Origin: Brevundimonas sp.
Lineage (GTDB): Bacteria > Pseudomonadota > Alphaproteobacteria > Caulobacterales > Caulobacteraceae
Assembly: GCF_016463295.1 (NCBI RefSeq)
Contig: NZ_JAEMRO010000017.1
Coordinates: 1 to 35,558 of the forward strand
Direction of reading: 5' to 3'
DNA length: 35,558 nt
The first letter of the stretch is position 1. Each line of letters starts with the position of its first letter. Positions 16,797-25,184 of this stretch are shown here, piece after piece. The position numbers and the translations under genes were made by a program. The notes under the pieces are model-generated. The model saw nothing but the letters and a program-made list of their open reading frames with translations, made no database searches and had not been told where the DNA came from.

Positions 16797-18503
16797 ATGA
16801 CCGCTGCTGCCGCCATGACCATCGCCCCCGACGCCGCCGCCCCGCGCAGCGGTGCTCGCCTGCTGATCTCCACCCTGGAGCGGCTGGGGGTGGAGGTCGT
16901 GTTCGGCTATCCGGGCGGAGCGATCATGCCGGTTTATGACGCCCTGACCGGATCACGTCTGCGCCACATCCTGGTGCGGCACGAACAGGCCGCCGCCTTT
17001 GCCGCCGATGCCTATGCGCGGCGCAGCGGACGGGTCGGGGTGTGTCTGGCGACCTCCGGTCCCGGCGCGACCAATCTGATCACCGGCATCGCCAATGCCA
17101 TGATGGATTCCATCCCCGTCGTCTGCATCACCGGCAATGTGCCCCAGGGCGTCATGGGCACCGATGCGTTTCAGGAGATCGACATCCTGGGCGTCACCCT
17201 TCCGATCGTGAAACACTCCATCCTGGTGCGCGACCCGGCCGACGTGCCCGCCGCCATCGAGGAAGCCTTCCACATCGCCGCCTCGGGCCGTCCCGGTCCG
17301 GTGCTGGTCGACCTGCCCAAGGACGTCCAGGTCGGCACGACGACCCAGGACTTCGGCTTCCCCTATCCCAATACGGTCGCCACGACGGATCATGACGCCA
17401 TCGCCCGCGCCGCCGAGACCATCCGCCAGGCCGAGCGCCCGCTGATCTACGTTGGCGGCGGGGTCAAGATCGGGCGGGCCGTCGAGGAGCTGCGCGCCTT
17501 TACCGAGGCGACGGGCATCCCGTCTGTCTCGACCCTGAATGCCCTGGGCACCATTCCGACCAACGCGCCGGGAGCCTTGGGCATGCTGGGCATGCACGGC
17601 ACGCGCGGGGCAAACGAAGCCGTGCAGGAGGCCGATCTGCTGATCGTCTTCGGCGCACGGTTCGATGATCGCGCCACCGGCAAGCTGGCCGAGTTCGCGC
17701 CCCATGCGCGCGTCGTTCACTTCGACATCGACGCTTCCGAGATCGGCAAGCTGCGCCGGACCGAGGTCGCCGTCGCGGGTGAACTGCCCGCCGGGATCGC
17801 CGCCCTAACGGACCATCTGGCCCAGACCCCGCTAAGGATCGACCCGTGGATGATGCGCTGCTCGGCACGCGCCGCCCGGACCGCTTTCCGCTATGACGCG
17901 CCGGGCGACGGCGTCTATGCCCCGGCCCTGCTGAAGGCCATTTCCGAAGCCGCCGGTGACGACTTCGTCGCCGCCTGCGACGTCGGCCAGCATCAGATGT
18001 GGGCCGCCCAGCACTGTCGCTTTGCCAAGCCCGAGGCGCATCTGACGTCGGGCGGTCTGGGGGCCATGGGCTTCGGCCTGCCCGCCGGGATCGGGGCCAA
18101 GCTGGCCGATCCGGATGCGACCGTGGTCGTGGTCGCGGGCGACGGCGGCTTCATGATGAACATCCAGGAACTGGCCACCCTGCGCCGCTATGGCATCCCG
18201 GTGAAGGTGCTGCTGCTGGACAACAGCTCGCTGGGCCTGGTCCGCCAGTGGCAGGAGCTGTTCTTTGAGCAGAACTATTCCGAGGTCGACCTGTCCGACA
18301 ATCCGGACTTCGTGAAGGTCGCCGAAGCCTTTGGCGTCGAGGCTTTCCGAATTAGCCGGCGCGAGGAGGTCCAGGCCGGGATCGCCCGCTTGCTGGCCGC
18401 CGACGGCCCCTGCCTCGCGCATGTGATCATCGACCCCGGGGAGAATGTGTGGCCGCTGGTCCCGCCCGGAAAGAACAACGCCGAAATGATGGAAGGCGCC
18501 TGA
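16797..18503 (+). CDS. ilvB: Acetolactate synthase large subunit (IlvB/IlvG type)
   Basis: This 568-residue ThDP- and FAD-dependent enzyme condenses pyruvate with pyruvate or 2-oxobutyrate, the first committed step of branched-chain synthesis. The catalytic Glu63 is in RHEQAAAFAADAYAR. The ThDP motif starts at GDGGFMMN (448-455) and runs into the conserved LLLDNSSLGLVRQWQELFF, which includes the Trp known in plant and yeast homologues as an herbicide-site residue. ATG 16797 lies four bases after the ilvC stop; a second ATG at 16815 is possible. A one-base gap joins it to a short IlvM-type regulatory subunit, so the pair resembles E. coli IlvGM rather than the IlvI/IlvH or IlvB/IlvN type. Confidence 0.94.
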   Translation: MTAAAAMTIAPDAAAPRSGARLLISTLERLGVEVVFGYPGGAIMPVYDALTGSRLRHILVRHEQAAAFAADAYARRSGRVGVCLATSGPGATNLITGIANAMMDSIPVVCITGNVPQGVMGTDAFQEIDILGVTLPIVKHSILVRDPADVPAAIEEAFHIAASGRPGPVLVDLPKDVQVGTTTQDFGFPYPNTVATTDHDAIARAAETIRQAERPLIYVGGGVKIGRAVEELRAFTEATGIPSVSTLNALGTIPTNAPGALGMLGMHGTRGANEAVQEADLLIVFGARFDDRATGKLAEFAPHARVVHFDIDASEIGKLRRTEVAVAGELPAGIAALTDHLAQTPLRIDPWMMRCSARAARTAFRYDAPGDGVYAPALLKAISEAAGDDFVAACDVGQHQMWAAQHCRFAKPEAHLTSGGLGAMGFGLPAGIGAKLADPDATVVVVAGDGGFMMNIQELATLRRYGIPVKVLLLDNSSLGLVRQWQELFFEQNYSEVDLSDNPDFVKVAEAFGVEAFRISRREEVQAGIARLLAADGPCLAHVIIDPGENVWPLVPPGKNNAEMMEGA

Positions 18504-18504
18504 C

Positions 18505-18774
18505 ATGACTGCTGATACTCTGCACCTGCATATCGACCGCGCCGACGGCTCGCTCCAGCGCCTGATCGGCCTGGTAGAGCGTCGCGGCTTTCACATCGAC
18601 GGCCTGTCGCTGAGCGAGGACGGGTCGGGACGCCGGGTCGAGATGGCCGTGCGTGGCCGCGACGCTGCCCGCTGCACCCAGACCCTGGGCCGCCAGATCG
18701 ACAAACTGTTCGGCGTCACCCGCATGCCCGTTCCCTCTCATCCAGCGGCCTTTGTACCGGAGAGGGTTGTATGA
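18505..18774 (+). CDS. ilvM: Acetolactate synthase small subunit, IlvM-like single ACT domain
   Basis: This 89-residue protein is a single ACT domain: LHLHIDRADGSLQRLIGLVE (about 6-25), then RRGFHIDGLSLSE (about 26-38). The RGFHI stretch matches the short IlvM subunit of E. coli AHAS II rather than the longer IlvH/IlvN (about 160 residues). Small subunits activate the catalytic subunit and mediate end-product inhibition; IlvM-type enzymes are known for weak or absent valine sensitivity, so this isoenzyme may be relatively valine-resistant (inference). It starts one base after the large subunit stop and overlaps leuA by 4 bases, indicating tight translational coupling. Confidence 0.82.
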   Translation: MTADTLHLHIDRADGSLQRLIGLVERRGFHIDGLSLSEDGSGRRVEMAVRGRDAARCTQTLGRQIDKLFGVTRMPVPSHPAAFVPERVV

Positions 18775-20003
18775 GCCGGATCGCGAAAGCCGTCGCCGCC
18801 GATCCGAACCGGGTCATCGTCTTCGACACCACCCTGAGAGACGGGGAACAGGCCCCTGGATTTTCCATGTCGCCCGACGACAAGGTGCGTATGGCCCAGG
18901 TGCTGGCGGACCTGCGCGTCGATGTTATCGAAGCCGGCTTCGCCGCCGCGTCGCCCGGCGACGAAGAAGGCGTGCGCCGCGTTGTCGGCGAGGTCGGGCG
19001 CGATGCCGAAGGGCCGGTCTTCTGCTCACTGGCGCGTGCCAGTGAGGCCGACATCGATGCCGCCTGGCGAGGGCTGCGCGCGACGCAAGAGCGCCGGGTC
19101 CACCTCTTCTTGGGCTCCAGCCCGATCCATCGCGCCGCCAAGCTGAAGATGACGACGGACCAGGTTCTGGAGACCGCCGATCGGGCCGTCCGCTATGCCC
19201 GCACCCGCTTCGACGATGTGGAGTTCAGCCCCGAGGACGCGATCCGTACCGAGCCGGAATTCCTGGCCGAGATCTGCGAGGTCGCCGCGGCCGCCGGGGC
19301 TACGACCCTGAACATCCCCGACACCGTCGGCTATGCGACGCCGACTGAAATCGGCGACCTGTTCCTCACTCTGATCGCCAGGGTCCGGGTGAGGTTTCCG
19401 CAGGTGGTGTTCTCGGCCCACTGCCATGACGACCTGGGCCTGGCCGTCGCCAACACCCTGTCCGCCGTGGAAGCGGGGGCGCGCCAGGTCGAGGGGGCGA
19501 TCAACGGCATCGGCGAGCGGGCCGGCAATGCCTCGGTCGAGGAGATCATCATGGCCATCCGCACCCGCGCGGACCGCTATGGCCTGCATACCGCCGCTGA
19601 CAGCACCCAGCTGGTGCGGGCCAGCCGGATGCTGAGCGAGATCACCCACACGCCGACGCCGCGCAACAAGGCCATCGTCGGCATAAACGCCTTCGCCCAC
19701 GAAGCCGGCATCCACCAGCACGGCATGATGGCCGATGCCCGCACCTATGAGATCATGCGGCCCCAGGACGTCGGGTTTGACGGCACTTCCTTTGTGCTGG
19801 GCAAGCATTCGGGTCGCCATGCGGTGGCCAAGCGGGCGGCGGCCCTGGGCCACTCGGTCGAGGGGCAGCACCTGCTGGATGCCTTCGCCGGCTTCAAGCA
19901 TCGCGCGGACCAGATCGGCGAGATCGACGACCGCGAACTGCTGGCCATCATCGAGGCGACCCGTCCGTTCGCCACCGGGGAGCGCACCCATGTCGCGGCC
20001 TAG
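18771..20003 (+). CDS. leuA: 2-isopropylmalate synthase lacking the C-terminal leucine regulatory domain
   Basis: LeuA condenses acetyl-CoA with 2-oxoisovalerate, the committed step to leucine. The TIM-barrel signatures are present: [13 protein letters not shown] at 18-30 (metal Asp19), the metal-binding [13 protein letters not shown] (His217, His219) and the [17 protein letters not shown] region. The protein ends at 410 residues. Typical LeuA is about 515-570, with a C-terminal LeuA dimer domain that binds leucine. Here only the catalytic barrel and the first linker subdomain remain, and the next gene begins 14 bases before the stop, so no frameshifted remnant follows. Homocitrate or citramalate synthase are alternatives for this superfamily, but placement with leuCDB favours LeuA. 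Confidence 0.9.
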   Translation: MSRIAKAVAADPNRVIVFDTTLRDGEQAPGFSMSPDDKVRMAQVLADLRVDVIEAGFAAASPGDEEGVRRVVGEVGRDAEGPVFCSLARASEADIDAAWRGLRATQERRVHLFLGSSPIHRAAKLKMTTDQVLETADRAVRYARTRFDDVEFSPEDAIRTEPEFLAEICEVAAAAGATTLNIPDTVGYATPTEIGDLFLTLIARVRVRFPQVVFSAHCHDDLGLAVANTLSAVEAGARQVEGAINGIGERAGNASVEEIIMAIRTRADRYGLHTAADSTQLVRASRMLSEITHTPTPRNKAIVGINAFAHEAGIHQHGMMADARTYEIMRPQDVGFDGTSFVLGKHSGRHAVAKRAAALGHSVEGQHLLDAFAGFKHRADQIGEIDDRELLAIIEATRPFATGERTHVAA

Positions 20004-21453
20004 CACCCTGTTCGACAAGGTCTGGGACCGGCACGTCGTGGCCGCCGAAACGGACGACACCCCGGCGGTCCTGTATGTCGATCTGCATCTGGTTCACGAA
20101 GTCACCAGCCCCCAGGCCTTTGCCGAGATCGAGAGCCGGGGTCTGAAGGTGCGCCGTCCCGACCGGACCTTTGCAACGCTGGATCACTCCACCCCGACCC
20201 TGCCCGCAGGGCCGGATGGCGAGCGGCCGTATGATACGCCGGCGTCCAAGGCCCAGGTCCAGACGCTGGAGGACAACTGTGCCCGACACGGCGTATCGCT
20301 GGCCGGGTGGGACAGCGCCGACCGGGGTGTCGTCCATGTCATGGGGCCGGAGCTGGGTCTGACCCAGCCGGGCATGACGGTCGTCTGTGGCGACAGCCAT
20401 ACGGCCACGCACGGAGCCTTCGGAACCCTGGCGTTCGGCATCGGGACGTCCGAGGTCGGCCATGTGCTGGCGACCCAGTGCCTGTTGCAGCGCAAGGCCA
20501 AGGCCATGCGGGTGACGGTCGATGGACGGTTGCAGCCGGGCGTGTCGGGCAAGGACGTGGCCTTGGCCATGATCGCGCGTCTGGGCTTTGGCGGCGGCAC
20601 CGGCTTCGTCATCGAATATGCCGGCGAGGCCATCCGCTCGCTGGACATGGAAGGGCGGATGACCGTCTGCAACATGTCGATCGAGGCCGGAGCGCGGGCC
20701 GGAATGATCGCACCCGACGCCACCACCGTCGCCTGGCTGCAGGGGCGCAAACATGTACCGCAGGGTGACGCCTTCGGGCGGGCCGCGGCGGACTGGCTGA
20801 CGCTGAAGTCGGATGCCGGTGCGGTGTTCGATGCAGAGGTCCGGATCGACGGAAGCGCGATCCGGCCCATGGCGACCTGGGGCACGACGCCCGATGCGGG
20901 TTCGCCCATTGGCGAAGTCGTGCCCGTGCCGCATGACGCCTCGGGCGAGAAGGCCCTGGCCTATATGGGCTTCACCGCCGGAGCGGCGACGACCGCCTAT
21001 CCGGTCGACGTGGTTTTCATTGGCAGTTGCACCAACGGCCGTCTGCCCGACCTGCGTGCCGCCGCCGAGGTGCTGCGCGGGCGCAAGGTCAAGCCGGGCC
21101 TGCGGGTTCTGGTCGTGCCGGGATCGGAGGCCGTGCGGCGCGATGCGGAGGCGGAAGGGCTGGACCGGGTCTTCATCGACGCCGGGGCCGAATGGCGCAT
21201 TCCGGGCTGTTCCATGTGCCTGGCCATGAACGGCGACCGGGTCGCGCCCGGCCAGTTGGCCGTGTCCACCTCCAACCGCAATTTCGAAGGCCGCCAGGGG
21301 CCGGGGGCCCGCACCATCCTGGCCAGCCCGGCGACGGCGGCGGCGACGGCCATCACGGGCGTGCTGACGGACCCGCGGGTGTTCATGGCGGAGGGTACCT
21401 CCCTCAAGCAGGCGAGCGCCGCGCGCGAGACGGTAGGGGTCCAAAATGCCTGA
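19990..21453 (+). CDS. leuC: 3-isopropylmalate dehydratase large subunit
   Basis: LeuC, with LeuD, isomerises 2-isopropylmalate to 3-isopropylmalate using a [4Fe-4S] cluster. The 487-residue length fits. Visible landmarks are [14 protein letters not shown] early on, the cluster Cys347 in [12 protein letters not shown], and Cys407/Cys410 in [15 protein letters not shown] 19990 gives the proper N terminus ([16 protein letters not shown]) and overlaps leuA by 14 bases; upstream in-frame ATGs lie deep inside leuA. It overlaps leuD by 8 bases. Confidence 0.96.
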   Translation: MSRPSTLFDKVWDRHVVAAETDDTPAVLYVDLHLVHEVTSPQAFAEIESRGLKVRRPDRTFATLDHSTPTLPAGPDGERPYDTPASKAQVQTLEDNCARHGVSLAGWDSADRGVVHVMGPELGLTQPGMTVVCGDSHTATHGAFGTLAFGIGTSEVGHVLATQCLLQRKAKAMRVTVDGRLQPGVSGKDVALAMIARLGFGGGTGFVIEYAGEAIRSLDMEGRMTVCNMSIEAGARAGMIAPDATTVAWLQGRKHVPQGDAFGRAAADWLTLKSDAGAVFDAEVRIDGSAIRPMATWGTTPDAGSPIGEVVPVPHDASGEKALAYMGFTAGAATTAYPVDVVFIGSCTNGRLPDLRAAAEVLRGRKVKPGLRVLVVPGSEAVRRDAEAEGLDRVFIDAGAEWRIPGCSMCLAMNGDRVAPGQLAVSTSNRNFEGRQGPGARTILASPATAAATAITGVLTDPRVFMAEGTSLKQASAARETVGVQNA

Positions 21454-22030
21454 GCCTCTGAAAACCCTGACGTCCAAAGCCGTGGTCCTGTCGCAGTCGA
21501 ACATAGACACCGACCAGATCATTCCCGGACGGTTCCTCAGCACCACCACCCGCGAGGGTCTGGGGGCCCAGGCCTTCTATGACTGGCGCTACGAAGCTGA
21601 CGGCAAGCCGAAGCCAGAGGCCGTGCTGAACCGGATCGATCCGACCGAGCACCGCATCCTTCTGGCCGGCCGGAATTTCGCCTGTGGCTCGTCGCGCGAG
21701 CATGCGCCCTGGGCACTGTTGGACTACGGCTTTCGGGCCGTGGTCTCGACCGAGATCGCCGACATCTTCACCTCCAACGCCCTGAAGAACGGCCTGCTGC
21801 CCATCGTCGTCGATCAGGCGACCTGGGACGATCTGGCCGCCCATGCGGAACAGCCCATCACCGTCGACCTGGAATCCTCCACGATCCGGCGCGGCAATGC
21901 ACAGCCTGTCACCTTCGAGGTGGAACGGTTCGCGCGACGCTGCCTGCTGGACGGGGTCGACACCCTGGGCTGGCTGCAAGGCCAACTGCCCGCCATCGAA
22001 GCCTTTGAACACCGAACGGAAACCGTCTGA
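21446..22030 (+). CDS. leuD: 3-isopropylmalate dehydratase small subunit
   Basis: This 194-residue protein is the swivelling aconitase-domain subunit that pairs with LeuC. The N-terminal [13 protein letters not shown] and the substrate-binding loop [14 protein letters not shown] are diagnostic. It starts 8 bases before the leuC stop and shares one base with the leuB start (TGATG), so subunit stoichiometry is probably kept by translational coupling. Confidence 0.96.
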   Translation: MPEPLKTLTSKAVVLSQSNIDTDQIIPGRFLSTTTREGLGAQAFYDWRYEADGKPKPEAVLNRIDPTEHRILLAGRNFACGSSREHAPWALLDYGFRAVVSTEIADIFTSNALKNGLLPIVVDQATWDDLAAHAEQPITVDLESSTIRRGNAQPVTFEVERFARRCLLDGVDTLGWLQGQLPAIEAFEHRTETV

Positions 22031-23130
22031 TGCCCCATGCCAAATCCTTCGACATCGTTGTCCTGCCCGGTGACGGCGTGGGCCCGGAAGTCACGGCCGC
22101 CGCCACCGACGTGCTGCGGGTCATCGGCGATTTCTATGGTCACACCTTCCGCTTTCACGAGCATCTGATCGGCGGCGCGGCCATCGATGCCACGGGCGAT
22201 CCTCTGCCGCCAGAAACCGTCGAGGCCTGCAAGGCGTCCGACGCCGTCTTGCTGGGCGCCGTCGGTGGACCGCAATGGGACGGTGGCAAGCGCCGGCCAG
22301 AAGAAGGCCTGCTGGGTCTGCGCAAGGCTCTGGGCCTGTTCGCCAACCTGCGGCCATTGCAGGTCTCGCCCGTGCTGGCCCATCGCTCTCCGCTGAAAAA
22401 GGAGATCGTCGAGGGCGTGGACCTGATCGTGTTCCGGGAACTGACCGGCGGCATCTATTTCGGGGAGAAGACCCGGACCGCCGACCGCGCCACGGACCTG
22501 TGCGAATATACGGTACCCGAGATCGAGCGTGTCGCCCGTGCCGCCTTCCAGACCGCCCAGCAGCGTCGCGGCAAGGTTACCTCGGTCGACAAGGCCAATG
22601 TCATGGAAACCAGCCGCCTGTGGCGCGAGGTCGTGACCCGCATCCATGCCGACGAATTCCCCCGCGTCGAGCTGGAACATGCCCTGGTCGACTCCATGGC
22701 CATGCACCTGATCCGCAAGCCGCGTGAGTACGACGTCATCCTGACCGAGAACATGTTCGGCGACATCCTGTCGGACGAGATCTCGGTGCTGGGCGGCTCC
22801 ATCGGCCTGTTGCCGTCGGCGTCGCTGGGGTCGGGCGGACCGGGCCTGTTCGAGCCGATCCACGGCTCGGCCCCCGACATCGCCGGTCAGGACAAGGCCA
22901 ATCCCGTGGGTACCATCCTGTCGGCCGCCCTGCTGCTGCGCCACAGCCTGGGGCTGGAGGACGAGGCCAGCTCAATCGAGGCCGCTGTCGCCGCCGTCGT
23001 TTCGGCCGGGGCTGTCACCGCCGACCTGGGCGGGACACTGGGCACGCGGGCGGCGGGCGAGGCCGTGATCGACGGCATCCGCGCCATCCACTGGGCCGCC
23101 GCCCACCGCGTCCAGATGCACTGGGCGTGA
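22030..23130 (+). CDS. leuB: 3-isopropylmalate dehydrogenase
   Basis: LeuB oxidises and decarboxylates 3-isopropylmalate to 2-oxo-isocaproate with NAD+ and Mg2+. The 366-residue protein contains [11 protein letters not shown] near the N terminus, the substrate-contact block [17 protein letters not shown], and the cofactor region [19 protein letters not shown]. It overlaps leuD by one base and is the last gene of the ilv-leu operon. A 293-base leader region with a second attenuator separates it from the threonine genes. Confidence 0.96.
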   Translation: MPHAKSFDIVVLPGDGVGPEVTAAATDVLRVIGDFYGHTFRFHEHLIGGAAIDATGDPLPPETVEACKASDAVLLGAVGGPQWDGGKRRPEEGLLGLRKALGLFANLRPLQVSPVLAHRSPLKKEIVEGVDLIVFRELTGGIYFGEKTRTADRATDLCEYTVPEIERVARAAFQTAQQRRGKVTSVDKANVMETSRLWREVVTRIHADEFPRVELEHALVDSMAMHLIRKPREYDVILTENMFGDILSDEISVLGGSIGLLPSASLGSGGPGLFEPIHGSAPDIAGQDKANPVGTILSAALLLRHSLGLEDEASSIEAAVAAVVSAGAVTADLGGTLGTRAAGEAVIDGIRAIHWAAAHRVQMHWA

Positions 23131-23276
23131 TCTTGAGGCTTGACGGATGGCCCGTTTGTCCGTCAGCCTGCCTTTGAACCCAACGCGTGATCGCTGTGAT
23201 CCAGACTGTCGCCCTTTCCGTCTCGCCGATGGCCGCCCCTCGCGGCGGCGCAGACGTGCGCGGCATTTCGACCGGT
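23131..23276 (+). other. leuB-thr intergenic region upstream of the Thr leader
   Basis: Directly after the leuB stop a TTGACGG sequence (23140-23146) forms one arm of an inverted repeat TGACGGA (23141-23147) / TCCGTCA (23159-23165). TTGACGG matches the -35 element described for Caulobacter, but I found no convincing -10 at the right distance, and there is no T-run to make the repeat an obvious terminator. The frame of the Thr leader stays open upstream to a GTG at 23187, so the leader peptide could be up to 42 residues. A further hairpin GCCGC/GCGGC occurs around 23232-23246. Confidence 0.35.
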
Positions 23277-23315
23277 ATGACCATGACCACCACGCCCACG
23301 GCGGGGACAGGTTAG
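23277..23315 (+). CDS. thr operon leader peptide
   Basis: A 12-codon frame encodes MTMTTTPTAGTG, six threonines of twelve residues, ending at TAG 23313-23315. It lies 32 bases before a strong terminator and 109 bases before the AK-HSD gene, like ThrL of E. coli. The start is uncertain: no good ribosome binding site precedes ATG 23277, and in-frame ATG 23229 or GTG 23187 would give 28 or 42 residues with additional Ile and Thr codons. Function as attenuation leader is inferred from composition and position. Confidence 0.68.
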   Translation: MTMTTTPTAGTG

Positions 23316-23378
23316 CGCGCACCGATACGACAGGAACGCACAAACCCAACCCCGCCCGGACCCCCGGGCGGGGTTTTT
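23293..23378 (+). promoter_or_regulatory. thr attenuator: competing leader RNA hairpins
   Basis: Three overlapping pairings can be read. A protector hairpin pairs CGCC (23293-23296) with GGCG (23300-23303) inside the Thr codons. An antiterminator pairs GGCGGGG (23300-23306) with CCCCGCC (23350-23356), seven perfect pairs. The terminator pairs 23348-23359 with 23364-23375. The central segment can pair with either side, the logic of classical attenuation. Stem energies have not been computed. Confidence 0.6.
23348..23378 (+). terminator. Intrinsic terminator of the thr leader
   Basis: AACCCCGCCCGG (23348-23359) and CCGGGCGGGGTT (23364-23375) form a perfect 12-bp stem with a 4-base loop (ACCC), running into TTTTT at 23374-23378. 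It is the strongest terminator in the window and lies 46 bases upstream of the AK-HSD start. Confidence 0.85.
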
Positions 23379-23423
23379 CATGTCCCCCTCCCCTCTTCAT
23401 CGCCTCTCTAGAAAGACCCCGCC

Positions 23424-25181
23424 ATGTCAGACCTCGCCGTGCTCGAAAGACCCAAGCCCGACAGCCTCCACGCCGCCGCCGCGTCGCCCCAGATTGTCGT
23501 CATGAAGTTCGGCAGCTCGGTGCTCGTCTCGCCCGCCGATGCGCCCAAGGTCGCCTCCGACATCTATGCTGAGGTCCGTAGAGGTCGGCGCGTAGTGGCG
23601 GTCGTCTCGGCCTTTGCCGGAGAGACGGACCGTCTTCTGGCCGAAGCCCGTGCCCTGGGTCTGGTGCACGACAACTCCATTCTGCCGTCCTATGTCGTGC
23701 AGGGCGAGGAGCGATCCGCCGCCCTGGTGGCCCTGGCCTGCGACCGCGTAGGCTTGGGAGCCCAGACCCTGACCGTGCGCGAACTGGGTCTGGTGGCGCA
23801 CGGTGACAGCGAACACGCCCGGCCGATCCGTTTCGATCCCGCCCCCCTGCGGCGCGCGCTGGAGCAGCACGAGGTCGTCGTCGTGCCGGGCTATGGGGCC
23901 CTGTCGCCCGAGGGCAAGGTCGTCCTGCTGGGCCGAGGCGGCTCGGACTTGTCGGCCCTGTTCCTGGCCGCCGAGCTGGGCCTGTCCAGCGTGCAACTGG
24001 TGAAGGATGTCGATGGGCTATACGACCGCGATCCCAACACCAACATCGATGCGCGCCGCTACGACTATGCCGGCTGGGCCGAGGCCAAGGCCCTGGGCGG
24101 CGGTCTGGTGCAGCCGGATGCCCTCGACCTGGCCCAGGCGCGAAACCTGAACGTCGAGGTGCGCAACTATCTGGACGGTCATCGCACCGTTATCGGCGCA
24201 CGCAGCGTCCCGCCTCGCGTCGCCCTGCCCCATCGCCCCCTGCGTGTCGCCGTCGCGGGCTGCGGTGTCGTCGGCGGCGGTACCCTGGCCCGACTGCTGG
24301 AGGATCCGCGCATCGATGTCGTCGGCGTTCTGGTGCGCAATCCGGCCAAACCGCGCGACGTGCCCGGAGCCTCGCCGCGGCATATCCGCCCGCTGCTGGT
24401 CTCTGAACCTGCCGCCCTGATGGCGCGGGATCCGGATATCGTGCTGGAAGCCCTGTCGGAGGCAGATGCGGGCCACGCGGTGATCCGCGCCGCCCTGGAG
24501 CGCGGCATCGATGTCGCCAGCGCCAACAAACAGGCCGTCAGCCGCGACCCCGCAGGTCTGCTGGCTCTGGCTGAAGAGAATGGGGCACGGCTGCTGTGGT
24601 CCGCCTCCATCGGCGGTGGCGTGCCGATGGTGGAGACGCTAAGGGCCGCGCGCGCCGGGGCGCCGATCGCCGCCTTCGAGGCCGTGCTGAACGGCACCGT
24701 CAACTTCATGCTGGAACGCATCGGTGATGGAGCCTCGTTTGACACGGCCTTGGCGGAGGCCCGCGCCGCCGGCTTTGCCGAAGAAGACCCTTCGGCCGAT
24801 CTGGAAGGACTGGACGCCGCCGCCAAGGTTCGTCTGCTGGCCTTCGAAGCCTTTGGACGCATGCCGGATCAGGTCGAAATCCCGCGTGATGTCCTGAGCG
24901 CCGACCAGCCCGCCGCGCCGGGCGCACGTCAGCTCTGTCGCTGTCGGCTGGAAGAGGGCAAGCTGATCGCAGAGGTGCGTCTGGTCGCCGGTCCGATGGA
25001 CGCCCTGTTCGCCACGCTGAAGGGAGAGGGCAACGCCTTGAAGGTCATTCGCCAAGATGGATCGGTCGTGCGCTGCAAGGGACGCGGGGCCGGACGATGG
25101 GCCACGGCCGAAAGCCTGCTGGCCGATCTGTCGGAGCTGGCGGCCCATCGCGCCGGTGAGCGCATCGCCGGACACGCCTGA
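23424..25181 (+). CDS. thrA: Compact aspartokinase-homoserine dehydrogenase fusion without ACT domains
   Basis: The 585-residue protein joins an amino-acid-kinase domain (about 22-256) directly to a homoserine dehydrogenase (about 274-585). Kinase motifs: VMKFGSSVL (Lys28), a QGEE segment near 95, GRGGSD at 170-175 and KDVDGLYDRDPN. Dehydrogenase motifs: the NAD(P) fold VAVAGCGVVGGG at 275-286, ASANKQAVS, SIGGGVPMVETL, NGTVNFML and FAEEDPSADLEGLDAAAK with the catalytic Asp/Lys. E. coli ThrA is 820 residues, with ACT domains between the two enzymes that sense threonine. Here the linker is about 15 residues, and the C-terminal ACT domain of monofunctional HSDs is absent too. The usual GAKVLHPR motif of aspartokinases reads GGGLVQPD, so kinase activity is uncertain while HSD looks intact. 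It is cotranscribed with thrB, 3 bases downstream. Confidence 0.85.
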   Translation: MSDLAVLERPKPDSLHAAAASPQIVVMKFGSSVLVSPADAPKVASDIYAEVRRGRRVVAVVSAFAGETDRLLAEARALGLVHDNSILPSYVVQGEERSAALVALACDRVGLGAQTLTVRELGLVAHGDSEHARPIRFDPAPLRRALEQHEVVVVPGYGALSPEGKVVLLGRGGSDLSALFLAAELGLSSVQLVKDVDGLYDRDPNTNIDARRYDYAGWAEAKALGGGLVQPDALDLAQARNLNVEVRNYLDGHRTVIGARSVPPRVALPHRPLRVAVAGCGVVGGGTLARLLEDPRIDVVGVLVRNPAKPRDVPGASPRHIRPLLVSEPAALMARDPDIVLEALSEADAGHAVIRAALERGIDVASANKQAVSRDPAGLLALAEENGARLLWSASIGGGVPMVETLRAARAGAPIAAFEAVLNGTVNFMLERIGDGASFDTALAEARAAGFAEEDPSADLEGLDAAAKVRLLAFEAFGRMPDQVEIPRDVLSADQPAAPGARQLCRCRLEEGKLIAEVRLVAGPMDALFATLKGEGNALKVIRQDGSVVRCKGRGAGRWATAESLLADLSELAAHRAGERIAGHA

Positions 25182-25184
25182 CCC

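Noticed and set aside
23140..23165. TTGACGG as a -35 element, or the TGACGGA/TCCGTCA repeat as a leuB terminator
   Set aside because: No -10 at a suitable distance and no T-run after the repeat; kept only as part of the described intergenic region.
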